DNA from: Pirellulaceae bacterium
GTDB lineage: Bacteria > Planctomycetota > Planctomycetia > Pirellulales > Pirellulaceae
Length of the DNA: 64,000 bases
Direction: 5' to 3'
Assembly (NCBI GenBank): GCA_020852965.1
Contig: JADYZV010000181.1
Location: forward strand, 44,399 to 108,398
The notes under the pieces were generated by a model that worked only from the letters and a program-made list of their open reading frames with translations, was not told the origin of the DNA and did not search any database. A program made the position numbers and the translations under genes. Numbering within the stretch: position 1 is the first letter of the stretch; every line of letters begins with the position of its first letter. Below, piece after piece: positions 18,315 to 26,661 of the stretch.

Positions 18315-19424
18315 ATGGCAGCTCAAGTGGCCCAGGAACGCGTCATTAACTTCTCTCCAGGTCCAGCCGTTTTGCCCGTGCCTGTTTTGGAGCGAGTTCG
18401 CGACGAAATGCTGTGTTTGCCAGGTGCGGGTGCGTCGATCTTGGAAGTTTCCCACCGTTCGAGCGACTTTATCGCCGTCCAAAATCAAGCCGAAGCCCGT
18501 TTGCGACGACTATTAGGCGTGGGCGACGAGCACGAAATCCTCTTCCTCCAAGGGGGAGCTCGACTGCAGTTCTCGATGATTCCCATCAATCTACTGCGCG
18601 GCCGCAGCCAAGCGGCCCAGTACGTGCTAACCGGAACTTGGGGCAAGACGGCGGTGGAGGAAGCTAAAAAAGAAGGCCCGGTCGAAGTGATTTTCGATGC
18701 CAAACCATCGAATTACGACCACCTCCCCTCTGCCACGGAGCTATCCATCAACCCTCAAGCCTCGTACGTGCACATCACCAGCAACGAGACGATTCAAGGG
18801 GTACAATTCCCCGGCGACCTCGATACCGGCACGGCTCCACTGGTTTGCGATTCGTCGAGCGATTTTATGTATCGCCCGTATGACATCAGCCGCTACGGAT
18901 TGATGTATGCCTGCGCTCAAAAGAATGCGGGGCCGGCCGGTGTGACCGTAGTCATCGTCAAGAAGGAACTACTCGATCGCGCGGACGAGAATTTGCCTGG
19001 TTACTTGCGGTACAAGAATCATGCCGACGCCAACTCGATGTGGAATACACCTCCGACGTTTGCGATCTACGTTTTGGGCTTGGTGGCTGAGTGGTTGGAA
19101 GAGACCATCGGTGGACTCGATAAGATGCACGCCTTGAACCAGCGCAAGGCCAAGCTGCTCTACGATGTGCTGGACGAATTCCCCGAGCTTTATATTGGCC
19201 ACGCGCGCAAGGAGGATCGCTCACTGATGAATGTCACCTTCCGTTTTTCCAGCGAAGCTGCCGAGAAAGAGTTTCTTCAAGGGGCCGCCAGTCAGAGCAT
19301 GGATAACCTCAAGGGGCATCGCAGCGTCGGTGGCATCCGCGCCAGTATTTACAATGCCATGCCGATTGACAACGTGCAAGCTCTAGCCAGCTACATGCGC
19401 GATTTCGCGCAAGTGCAAGCCTAA
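18315..19424 (+). CDS. serC: Phosphoserine aminotransferase
   Basis: Converts 3-phosphohydroxypyruvate and glutamate to phosphoserine in serine synthesis; the same enzyme also serves pyridoxal-phosphate synthesis in some bacteria. The family start is INFSPGPAVLPVPVLERV, followed by EVSHRSSDFIAV, FLQGGARLQFSMIP and YVHITSNETIQGVQF. The PLP lysine is Lys203 in YACAQKNAGPAGVTVVIV. The end GHRSVGGIRASIYNAMP is characteristic. Length 369 aa is normal. serA follows on the same strand after 400 bases that contain an R5 inverted pair, so the two may not share one transcript. Confidence 0.97.
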   Translation: MAAQVAQERVINFSPGPAVLPVPVLERVRDEMLCLPGAGASILEVSHRSSDFIAVQNQAEARLRRLLGVGDEHEILFLQGGARLQFSMIPINLLRGRSQAAQYVLTGTWGKTAVEEAKKEGPVEVIFDAKPSNYDHLPSATELSINPQASYVHITSNETIQGVQFPGDLDTGTAPLVCDSSSDFMYRPYDISRYGLMYACAQKNAGPAGVTVVIVKKELLDRADENLPGYLRYKNHADANSMWNTPPTFAIYVLGLVAEWLEETIGGLDKMHALNQRKAKLLYDVLDEFPELYIGHARKEDRSLMNVTFRFSSEAAEKEFLQGAASQSMDNLKGHRSVGGIRASIYNAMPIDNVQALASYMRDFAQVQA

Positions 19425-19462
19425 ACCGATTTGTAACCGTTCACCGGTTAGTTCGTTTGTTG

Positions 19463-19731
19463 ACCACGAAAAACACGAAGAACACGAAAATCTGGCTCTG
19501 TCTTTCTTTAAATTATTTTTTAATTGTTTAGTGCACTTCACGATTTCATCCTCAAAATCTTTTAGTGGACGATTCGTTCATACTTGCGCTTTGTAAACCT
19601 CGAACGCCGCTCCCATGACTTCGCAACTTTCATCTTTTTGAACAGAATTTCAGTATTGCTTGTTACCTCGTTGCTGGACTACCAAGAACACCAGCAGAGA
19701 TTTTTTTCGTGTCCTTCGTGTGTTTCGTGGT
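19463..19731. repeat. Inverted pair of 9-nt periodic repeats (R5, CCACGAA type)
   Basis: The left arm (19463-19489) begins ACCACGAAAAACACGAAG and the right arm (19705-19731) reads TTTCGTGTCCTTCGTGTG then TTTCGTGGT, its inverted counterpart. The period is again 9 bases, but the unit differs from the CTCTGTG copies at 873 and 10644. The 215 bases between the arms hold nothing I recognise. This element fills most of the 19425-19824 gap between serC and serA. Confidence 0.75.
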
Positions 19732-19824
19732 TGATACAACTCCCAATCCTCCAAGTTCGTGAATGATCACACCGAGTTTAACCACTACTACGACACTACT
19801 TTTTATTTGAAAGCTCAACGACTC

Positions 19825-21456
19825 ATGGCCAAGTTTCGCATCGGTGTACTCGACCCCATTGCCGCCGAAGGTATCGATCTGCTCAATGCAGACAGCGCCT
19901 TCGAGTTCGAAGAACGGGTGGGGCTCAAGGGAGATGACCTGCGTAAGGGACTCACCGAGTTCGATGGGATCATTATCCGCAGTGGCGTGAAGATCACCGC
20001 CGCGTCGCTCGAGGGCAACAAACGTCTCAAAGCCATCGTGCGCGCGGGCGTTGGTACGGACAACATCGATAAAGAAGCGGCCACGCGTCTGGGCATCGTA
20101 GTGATGAATACGCCGGCGGGCAACACGCTGTCCACAGCCGAACATGCCATCGCGTTGATGTTGGCCCTGTCACGCAGCATCGCTCCGGCCTATCAATCGC
20201 TGTGCAATGGCAAGTGGGATCGCAAGAGCTACATGGGTTCGCAACTCGCCGACAAAACGCTAGGCGTTGTCGGGCTCGGTCGCATCGGTCGCGAAGTCGC
20301 GTTGCGTGGCTTGGCGTTTGGCATGCGCGTCATCGCTTACGATCCATTCTTGACCGAAGAGCAAGCTACGAAACTGGGAGTCGAATGGGTCGAGACCGTA
20401 GCCGAAATGCTGCCCAAGGTCGACTACTTGACCGTACATACGCCGCTAACCGCTGAGACCAAGCACTTGGTTGGTATGAAGGACTTGCCGAACTTGAAAC
20501 CGGGCATTCGCTTGATCAACTGCGCTCGCGGCGGGATCTACGACGAAGCGGCGTTGGTAGCTGGGCTCAAAGCGGGGCAAATCGCTGGAGTGGCCTTGGA
20601 TGTCTTCGAAGAGGAACCGTGTACCGACAGCCCGCTGTTTGGCATGCCCGGCGTTGTCTGCACGCCGCACTTGGGCGCCAGTACCGAAGAGGCGCAAACA
20701 CAAGTGGCCGTCGAGGGAATTCACTTGCTGATCAACTTTTTCAAGACGGGTGAGATTCGCCACGCGGTCAATGTGTCCGCGCTCGACCCAAAAACGCTCG
20801 AAGCCCTGCGCAGCTATCTCAACGTGGCTCATCGCCTGGGATTGCTGCTCAGCCAATGGCACGGTGGGGCGGTTGCCAAGTGCCATTTGACCTATCGCGG
20901 TGAAGTGGCTGGACGAGATACCAAACTGTTGACCAACGCCTTCTGCGCAGGGCTGCTCGAACGGCACTTGGAAGAAGATGTCAACATCATCAATGCAGAG
21001 ATGTTGCTGCGCGAGCGAGGTATCGAACTCAATGAAAGTCGCTCTCAAGAGATGGGGGCCTTCAGCTCCTCGGTCACTGCGGAAGTCAGCGGCGGCGGTC
21101 GTACCGTCAAAGCCTCGGGCACCGTGTTTGGCCACAACATGCCTCGCCTGGTATCGCTCGACCAATATCGATTGGAAGCCTATCTGGACGGCAAGCTATT
21201 GATCTTCACTCACCAAGACGTGCCTGGCATCATCGGCCGAGTTGGCACGGCGTTCGGCAAGCACCAAGTCAACATCGCGCAGATGTCCGTCGGACGTGCA
21301 GGGGACAAACCCGGCGGCTCGGCTATCGGCGTCCTGAACCTCGATAGCCAGCCAACCCAAGCCGCTTTGGACGAAATGCTCAGTATCGATGCCGTCGACA
21401 AAATCCAGACGATCGATCTGCCTGCGGCTGACGAATTGCCGGTTTGGTTGCGATAA
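19825..21456 (+). CDS. serA: D-3-phosphoglycerate dehydrogenase
   Basis: First step of serine synthesis: NAD-dependent oxidation of 3-phosphoglycerate. The substrate-binding part opens RIGVLDPIAAEGIDLL. The NAD site is GVVGLGRIGREVALRG; catalytic residues lie in INCARGGIYDEAAL (Arg), LDVFEEEP (Glu) and CTPHLGASTEEAQ (His). Beyond residue 320 is the intervening domain of the long SerA type, and a C-terminal ACT domain (LLIFTHQDVPGIIGRVGTAF) suggests feedback control by serine. ATG at 19825 is preferred because SerA proteins of this type begin MAKFR; a GTG 66 bases upstream is in frame. Length 543 aa fits the long form. Confidence 0.96.
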   Translation: MAKFRIGVLDPIAAEGIDLLNADSAFEFEERVGLKGDDLRKGLTEFDGIIIRSGVKITAASLEGNKRLKAIVRAGVGTDNIDKEAATRLGIVVMNTPAGNTLSTAEHAIALMLALSRSIAPAYQSLCNGKWDRKSYMGSQLADKTLGVVGLGRIGREVALRGLAFGMRVIAYDPFLTEEQATKLGVEWVETVAEMLPKVDYLTVHTPLTAETKHLVGMKDLPNLKPGIRLINCARGGIYDEAALVAGLKAGQIAGVALDVFEEEPCTDSPLFGMPGVVCTPHLGASTEEAQTQVAVEGIHLLINFFKTGEIRHAVNVSALDPKTLEALRSYLNVAHRLGLLLSQWHGGAVAKCHLTYRGEVAGRDTKLLTNAFCAGLLERHLEEDVNIINAEMLLRERGIELNESRSQEMGAFSSSVTAEVSGGGRTVKASGTVFGHNMPRLVSLDQYRLEAYLDGKLLIFTHQDVPGIIGRVGTAFGKHQVNIAQMSVGRAGDKPGGSAIGVLNLDSQPTQAALDEMLSIDAVDKIQTIDLPAADELPVWLR

Positions 21457-21473
21457 GGGGCTGAGCCTATTCG

Positions 21474-21590
21474 TCTGTCAATAGGCAGTTGTTGGGTAGT
21501 GGACGAGGCCCGCGAGTTCGTTTGATTCACTACGCTCAGCGACTCGTAACCGTGTCCACTACAGCAAAGCCAAACCTTAACTTTGACAGA
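21474..21590. repeat. R2 element, diverged copy
   Basis: Central inverted arms GGGTAGTGGACGAGG and the opposed CTCGTAACCGTGTCCACTAC are flanked by TCTGTCAA and its complement TTGACAGA. The core matches the R2 MITE copies at 27637, 50222 and 52559, but the ends TAGTGC are not recognisable here. It fills the gap between serA and ruvB. Confidence 0.6.
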
Positions 21591-21631
21591 TCTCCAATCA
21601 GACGCATGACCATTTAGCAGGGAGAAACCGC

Positions 21632-22693
21632 TTGGCTCGGGAATCGATCATGCCGCCCCCTGGAGATCCACCTCCAGGCGGGCCATCAGAACCGCCTGGC
21701 GATGAAAACGACGGTGCACTGCGCCCCAAGCGCATCGCCGATATGGTCGGTCAAAAGGATGTCATCGCCGTGCTACGTATCGCTATGGATGCGGCGAGCA
21801 AACGCGAGGAGCCGCTGGGGCACATCTTATTCGATGGTCCGCCCGGATTGGGCAAGACAACCTTTGCCACCTGCATTCCGCGCGAGATGGGAGTCAACGT
21901 ACAGATGGCCAGCGGCCCATCGCTAAAGGCCCCCAAGGATATCCTTCCCTACTTAACCAACTTGGAATATCGCTCGGTACTCTTCGTCGATGAAATCCAC
22001 CGCATGCCCAAAGCTGTCGAGGAGTACTTGTACACGGCCATGGAGGACTTTCGCATCGACATCGTGTTGGGTGAAGGCGTCAGTGCGCGGACGTTGAACC
22101 TACAGTTGAAACCTTTCACGCTCATCGGTGCCACCACGCGAGCAGGTATGCTCAGCGGACCACTGCGCGATCGCTTTCAGATTCGAGAACACTTAGGGTT
22201 TTACTCGTTGGCCGAATTGACCGAGATCATTCATCGCAATGCGAAGAAGATGGACGTCGCGATCGATGCACGGGCCGCTTCGGAAATCTCGCGGCGCAGT
22301 CGTGGCACACCGCGCATCGCTAACAATCGACTGCTGTGGATCCGCGATTACGCCATGAGCAAATCGGATGGCAAAGTCGATGTGAACATCGTCAATCAAG
22401 CGCTGGAAATGACCGGAATTGACCAACTGGGACTCGACCGGCAAGATCGCCGCTATTTGGAAACACTCATTCGAGTCTTCGGAGGCGGACCGGCCGGAAT
22501 CGAAGCGATCGCGCACACGATGAACGTTTCTTCCGACACGTTGGTCGACGAGGTCGAACCGTTCCTACTGCGAAGTGAGTTACTGATCCGCTCCACCCGC
22601 GGTCGCTGTGCCACGCCCAAAGCCTTTGAGCACTTGAAGCTAACTCCACCGTCGGAAAAAGCCGGTGAGCTGCCCTTATTCCCAGAAGAGTGA
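21632..22693 (+). CDS. ruvB: Holliday junction branch-migration ATPase
   Basis: The motor of the RuvAB complex, which drives branch migration of Holliday junctions in recombinational repair. Walker A is FDGPPGLGKTTFA; Walker B is VLFVDEIHRMPK. The sensor region GATTRAGMLSGPLRDRF and the C-terminal winged helix (LLRSELLIRSTRGRCATPKA) are diagnostic. The start appears to be TTG at 21632 with AGGGAGA ahead of it; an ATG at 21650 is the alternative. The N-terminus is unusually proline-rich (PPPGDPPPGGPSEPPGDE). ruvA and ruvC are not next to it. Confidence 0.96.
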   Translation: MARESIMPPPGDPPPGGPSEPPGDENDGALRPKRIADMVGQKDVIAVLRIAMDAASKREEPLGHILFDGPPGLGKTTFATCIPREMGVNVQMASGPSLKAPKDILPYLTNLEYRSVLFVDEIHRMPKAVEEYLYTAMEDFRIDIVLGEGVSARTLNLQLKPFTLIGATTRAGMLSGPLRDRFQIREHLGFYSLAELTEIIHRNAKKMDVAIDARAASEISRRSRGTPRIANNRLLWIRDYAMSKSDGKVDVNIVNQALEMTGIDQLGLDRQDRRYLETLIRVFGGGPAGIEAIAHTMNVSSDTLVDEVEPFLLRSELLIRSTRGRCATPKAFEHLKLTPPSEKAGELPLFPEE

Positions 22694-22754
22694 GCGCGTA
22701 TGGTAGCGGACGAGGCCCGCGAGTCCGTTCCAATCGGTCTTCCATCCCAACCTT

Positions 22755-23053
22755 GCACCGGCCCCCTGCCAGCTTGCTCCTCCACCATGTCCTTTGCACC
22801 GGCCCCCTGCCAGCTTGCTCCTCTACCATGTCCTTTGCACCAGCCCCCTGCCAGCTTGCCTGGCAGGAGCCAAAGTTTTGAGGATAGAAACGGTTAAGCA
22901 AGAGGCTTCACTCTGTGCATCCGGCCACCATCGCCGCCCACCGGGCGGCGATGGTGGCCGGATGCACAGAGTGGGAACACGTAACGGGGCGGGATCATGC
23001 GAGGCTCTTGCTAAAAACTTATTCACCAGCCTGGCAAGCTCGCGAGGGGTCTA
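22755..23053. repeat. Composite hairpin element E1
   Basis: Left end: three tandem 41-bp units from 22755, each carrying CTGCCAGCTTGC; only the last has the complete hairpin CTGCCAG-CTTGC-CTGGCAG and the AAAGTTTTGAG tail. Centre: a perfect inverted repeat with a 31-bp stem (22909-22939 and 22943-22973) and a loop of only three bases. Right end (about 23005-23053): an inverted, diverged copy of the left unit. An R2 half-copy (GTAGCGGACGAGG) precedes it at about 22703. Together these fill the 374 bases between the convergent ruvB and Uma2 genes. Confidence 0.8.
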
Positions 23054-23067
23054 AAGAACAGCTACGG

Positions 23068-23637
23068 TCAGAACTCGACTTTGTCGTAGACCTCTTTCAA
23101 CGCAAGCGGCTGATTGATGCTGGCCAACTGCAATACGGCGGTGATGCCAGACATTTCGCGGAGCAGCCACAGTCCTTCTGCCGTGCGTGTGTGTTGTTCG
23201 ACTCGTACTTCGTCCTGCCAAAAGACCAAATACTCTTTCAAGGCTGGAATCTGACGATAGTGTCCAAACTTGCCACCACGGTCAAAGTCGGCCGTTGAAG
23301 GTGATAGGACTTCGACCAGCAATACTGGATTCGAAATCACTTCGTCCGAGCTCCCCTCGATGGGCGGGCAAACGACCGACGCATCGGGATAGGCTTCATA
23401 TCCCGTGGCCTCCACCAGGACACGCATATCGCTGCCGTGCGCAATGCACTCCTTTCCGACAAGCAGGTTACCGATCACTCGGGCCACATTGGTACCGATC
23501 TGGCTATGTTTGCGCGTGCCACCTGCTTGAGAAAATACTTCCCCAGCATAGTACTCGTGCCGCTCCGTTTGCTCGCGCTCCCACTCGGCGTATTCCAAGG
23601 CCGTCATTTTTCGGTCAAGTTTTTCAGCAGGGCTCAT
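23068..23637 (-). CDS. Uma2 family endonuclease-like protein
   Basis: A DUF820/Uma2 protein with the PD-(D/E)xK nuclease fold. The core reads ERHEYYAGEVFSQAGGTRKH, YPDASVVC (metal-binding Asp), LLVEVLSPSTADFDRGGKF (Glu and later Lys), and ALKEYLVFWQDEVRVEQH. Length 189 aa is normal. ATG at 23637 is chosen because GGAG lies seven bases before it; the frame is open further to a TTG at 23664. These genes occur as many paralogs in planctomycetes and cyanobacteria; their biological role is not established. It lies between two composite repeat elements (E1 and E2). Confidence 0.88.
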   Translation of the reverse strand: MSPAEKLDRKMTALEYAEWEREQTERHEYYAGEVFSQAGGTRKHSQIGTNVARVIGNLLVGKECIAHGSDMRVLVEATGYEAYPDASVVCPPIEGSSDEVISNPVLLVEVLSPSTADFDRGGKFGHYRQIPALKEYLVFWQDEVRVEQHTRTAEGLWLLREMSGITAVLQLASINQPLALKEVYDKVEF

Positions 23638-23799
23638 CAATTCTTCTCCGTCGAAGTACCGCAATTTCCCACAGTTTTGCGCCCATAAGTATTGTACGCA
23701 GCCATGACCGCATGAAATGTTTCGGCGAATTCTTTTTCCCGTATTAGACCTCGCACTGATGGCAAAGCCGGAGCACGGATGGCATATTCTTCTTCATCG

Positions 23800-23945
23800 G
23801 CCCCTCGCCAGCTTGCCTGGCGGGAGCCAAAGTTTTGAAGGTAGAAGCGGCCAGGCATGAGTGGGGAAGTGCAAGGGGACAGACCATGAGCGGCTGTCTA
23901 TCTACAAAACTTGTTCACCAGCGAGACAAGCTCGCGGGGGTCTGA
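23800..23945. repeat. Composite hairpin element E2 (no central hairpin)
   Basis: The left end has CGCCAG-CTTGC-CTGGCG and AAAGTTTTGAAGG. The right end, inverted, has GCGAG-ACAAG-CTCGC preceded by ACAAAACTTGTTCACC. Only about 55 bases separate the two ends and no long perfect hairpin is present, so this is a minimal form of the element. It lies in the 319-base gap between the Uma2 gene and the EboE-like gene, which otherwise shows nothing. Confidence 0.75.
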
Positions 23946-23956
23946 TGAGCTGTAAC

Positions 23957-25210
23957 TTACCCAAGAATCGACTGGAAGTACTGTAACTCGCGGGCGATGC
24001 CCGAGGCAAGATTTTCCTCGGCCAATTCGGGCGGGAGCACTGGCCAAGCGTAGGTCTCGACTTCGTAGTGTCCGGTGAACCATGCACAACCTGCCGACGA
24101 TTCGCTTTGATGTTGCTGTAAGTAACGAGTCGCTTCGGCGATGTCGGCCTGCGTCGTCTGAAGTCCACCAAACTGATCGACAAATATTGGCACATGGAAA
24201 TGAACTCGCCAAGGCTGACTGGGATAACTCTCTGCCGACAGATAACGCTGTAACGCTGCAGGCAAATCGGCCTGCAGCCATTTCAGCCCCCCTGCTCCGC
24301 TCTGCTCTGCCGTTTGATGCAAGTACTTGGGCTCGTCGAAAGATCGCAATTGTTCGGCCATGGCGGCTTGTCGCTCGGGGTTTCCAATACAGTTGTCCCA
24401 GGGCACATGCACGGCCGAGGAGACCTGGACCTTTCCAATGCGCATACCGGCATGGCGATAGCGATCCAATACTTCCGTCTGCGATTCGAACATGACGCCG
24501 CTGTGACAGATGTCGTGGCAGACGGTCAAATAGCGACGCGCTAAATCGCGATCGGGGCCGCTGAACAAATAGTGCTCGAAGAACTCGACCATCTCCTCAG
24601 CGGTGCTCAACACACAGCCAGGTTCGGCTTCGATAGCAACGACGACTTCGCGTCCGTGCAATTGTGCCAGTCGATCGAGAAACTTGGCGACTTCCAATAG
24701 ATTGTCGGCAGCGGTCTTCATCGTTTCGGCGTGCCACGGAGCATGTGGCCAACCGAGTGGCAGCGTCGAAATGGAACCGAGCCCGCCGTCGGGCAAGATC
24801 GCCTCGAGAATTTCTGCCAAGCAGAGCGTGTAACGAGTACGCGAGTCACAGGTCCAAGTCGGCTCGTAGACCGCGTGCTTGACGACCGCTTGATGAAAGT
24901 CGCCTTGAGGAAAACCATTGAACGTGTAGGGCAGAAAGGCATGTTCGTGCAGCCAATCGCGAAAGCCATGCACCTCCCCCTGCTCGATCAAACTCATGGC
25001 TGCCGGCTCCGAGAGCCAAAGCCCAACCGGCAAACGCCCCGAGGGAACAACCTGCTGGCGAACGACCGATGCGTATCGCAATAGGTTGGCTCGTGCTTCA
25101 GCCAACGATGTCCCAGCGTGGACGTTGGTGCAATAGCCAAAGCGATAGTCGGCCACGTCGGCGGAAATCGGGACGGGGGGGACGATCGTAGACGCCGAGG
25201 CTTCGCTCAT
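23957..25210 (-). CDS. EboE-like TIM-barrel protein
   Basis: The sequence fits the EboE family of sugar-isomerase-like TIM barrels: an early FGYCTNVHAGTSLAEA, then PVGLWLSEPAA, YTFNGFPQGDFH, the central VVVAIEAEPGCVLSTAEE, the HDICHSGVMFE metal-type segment, and late WRVHFHVPIF and HYEVETYAW. EboE belongs to a conserved gene cluster (ebo) thought to move a precursor metabolite out of the cytoplasm; the chemical role of EboE is unknown. Here the other ebo genes are not adjacent, so the gene is either separated from them or works alone. No signal peptide is seen. Length 417 aa. A plain sugar-phosphate isomerase-like protein is the conservative alternative. Confidence 0.7.
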   Translation of the reverse strand: MSEASASTIVPPVPISADVADYRFGYCTNVHAGTSLAEARANLLRYASVVRQQVVPSGRLPVGLWLSEPAAMSLIEQGEVHGFRDWLHEHAFLPYTFNGFPQGDFHQAVVKHAVYEPTWTCDSRTRYTLCLAEILEAILPDGGLGSISTLPLGWPHAPWHAETMKTAADNLLEVAKFLDRLAQLHGREVVVAIEAEPGCVLSTAEEMVEFFEHYLFSGPDRDLARRYLTVCHDICHSGVMFESQTEVLDRYRHAGMRIGKVQVSSAVHVPWDNCIGNPERQAAMAEQLRSFDEPKYLHQTAEQSGAGGLKWLQADLPAALQRYLSAESYPSQPWRVHFHVPIFVDQFGGLQTTQADIAEATRYLQQHQSESSAGCAWFTGHYEVETYAWPVLPPELAEENLASGIARELQYFQSILG

Positions 25211-25548
25211 GGGATTTGTTCACTTTGATTTGAATCAATAGTTCCGCAACACGTGCTTTTCTGAGGGGCTGGTTAATTCTAATGGATTCTTCGCGAGATT
25301 TGGGGGAGCCGTTCGCAACTTTTCAATTGCTCGTGTAGTTTCTTCTGACAAAGCAACAACGCAGAGCAGCGTGTAGATAGCTCTCTATCCTTGACTTTCC
25401 TGCCATCCGTGCCCCGGATTTTCCATCCGTGCGAGACTTTATGCCTTGGGCTAACACGGACGGTATGTACTCGGCACGTGCCTGCTACGTTGCTACGATA
25501 GGGTGACTTGTCAACTCGATACCCTCAGGCGTGCGTGAGCGAAAAGCG
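25211..25548. other. Intergenic stretch between divergent genes
   Basis: This 338-base gap between the EboE-like gene and radC must hold both promoters. Two CCATCCGTG copies (about 25402-25427) and an inverted CACGGACGG (about 25456) are visible; the same short word recurs near 53990-54015. I see no RNA gene or operator. Confidence 0.4.
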
Positions 25549-26502
25549 ATGGCCATTTCTGATGCTCGAAAAAGACGATCTCAACTGACCGAAGTCTTGG
25601 GGCTGATCGGCGTACGGCGGCAGTTCGCCAAAAAGGAGATTCAGTCGCTGTGCCAAGAATCCAAGCCCGCCTTTGTGACAAAAGTTCTCAAGCAATTGGC
25701 GCAGGAAGGTATCTTGCGAATGGATGTGGCGGAAACGGGCGAGTGCTTTCGCTGGGCTGAGAGCCCCGACGCGTTTGCAGGCCAGCGTTGGATCGATAGG
25801 CAGATTGTCGGCGATCAGGTCACTCAAGCTCCGCTCGAAGAGCGCCCGCGTGAACGCCTGCTCGATTTGGGTGCAGCCAGTCTGAAGACGAGCGAGTTGT
25901 TGGCCATCCTCATTCGCTCGGGGCTCAAGGGAGAGTCGGCGGTACAGGCGGGACAAAAAGTCGCCAAGCACGTGCAAGACAACTTGGCCGCACTTCCCGA
26001 CTATTCGCCCGCCGAAATCAAAAATTTTAGCAAGGCCGTTTCGATTGTTGCCTATTGTCAAATCATGGCTGGCATCGAACTCGGGCGACGCGTACAAACG
26101 GCGATGAACGAGGCGGGCTGCCAAGACAGGATCAATAGTACCGAAGCGGCCAAGAATTATTGCAAACGGCATTTTTCGCGATTGGCCCACGATTCGAGTC
26201 ACGAAGAGTTTCACATCGTTACACTCGACACCAAACTGCAACCGATCAAGAGGCATCAAATTACGGTAGGTACGCTCGACGCCAGTCTGGTCCATCCGCG
26301 AGAGGTCTTTCGCGCGGCGATTCGCGATGCGGCTTCTTCGATTCTGTTGGTCCACAATCATCCCTCGGGCGACCCCACTCCTAGCCGCCAAGATCGCGAA
26401 GTGACCGAACGCTTGAAATCGACAGGTGATATAGTAGGCATATCGGTGATCGATCACATTATCGTGGCCAAGGAACATGCGCTGAGCTTGGCCGAGTCGT
26501 AG
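25549..26502 (+). CDS. radC: RadC family protein with JAB/MPN metalloprotease-like domain
   Basis: A RadC homolog (UPF0758). The JAMM-type metal site is complete: VHNHPSGDPTPSRQD with an upstream Glu in HEEFHIVTLD. The helix-hairpin-helix-like part lies around residues 90-165 (GAASLKTSELLAILIRSGLK). About 80 residues precede the usual RadC start and look like a winged helix (EVLGLIGVRRQFAKKEIQSL), an addition not found in the standard 220-aa protein. The original link to DNA repair was later questioned; a peptidase role is unproven. ATG at 25549 was chosen; a GTG 18 bases upstream is in frame and neither has a clear ribosome-binding site. It is the only gene of its short transcription unit. 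Confidence 0.88.
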   Translation: MAISDARKRRSQLTEVLGLIGVRRQFAKKEIQSLCQESKPAFVTKVLKQLAQEGILRMDVAETGECFRWAESPDAFAGQRWIDRQIVGDQVTQAPLEERPRERLLDLGAASLKTSELLAILIRSGLKGESAVQAGQKVAKHVQDNLAALPDYSPAEIKNFSKAVSIVAYCQIMAGIELGRRVQTAMNEAGCQDRINSTEAAKNYCKRHFSRLAHDSSHEEFHIVTLDTKLQPIKRHQITVGTLDASLVHPREVFRAAIRDAASSILLVHNHPSGDPTPSRQDREVTERLKSTGDIVGISVIDHIIVAKEHALSLAES

Positions 26503-26518
26503 TCGCATTGGTATCCTC

Positions 26519-26584
26519 AATGTGGCCCGACGCTCCGCCGTCGGTCCTTCCCTAAACTACTGTGGCCCGACGCTCCGCCGTCGG
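26519..26584 (+). repeat. Two direct copies of repeat R3
   Basis: Copy 1 (26519-26544) and copy 2 (26561-26584) each contain TGTGGCCCGACGCTCCGCCG followed by TCGG. Here the hairpin is CCGACG-CTCCGC-CGTCGG, a 6-bp stem and 6-base loop, slightly different from the CGACGC-TCC-GCGTCG form elsewhere. They lie shortly after the radC stop. Confidence 0.75.
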
Positions 26585-26661
26585 ATTCCCTGCCGGTTTG
26601 AACTAGCAGATCACGAACGACGACAATCGAACATCTATTGACCATCTATCGAAAGAACATC

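Noticed and set aside
22909..22973. Long hairpin as an integron attC site
   Set aside because: There is no GTTRRRY-type core, no cassette ORF array and no integrase of the IntI type; the flanking units are REP-like instead.
25525..26520. 331-codon open frame opposite radC
   Set aside because: It mirrors the radC frame almost exactly, while radC has a complete JAMM motif; a shadow frame.
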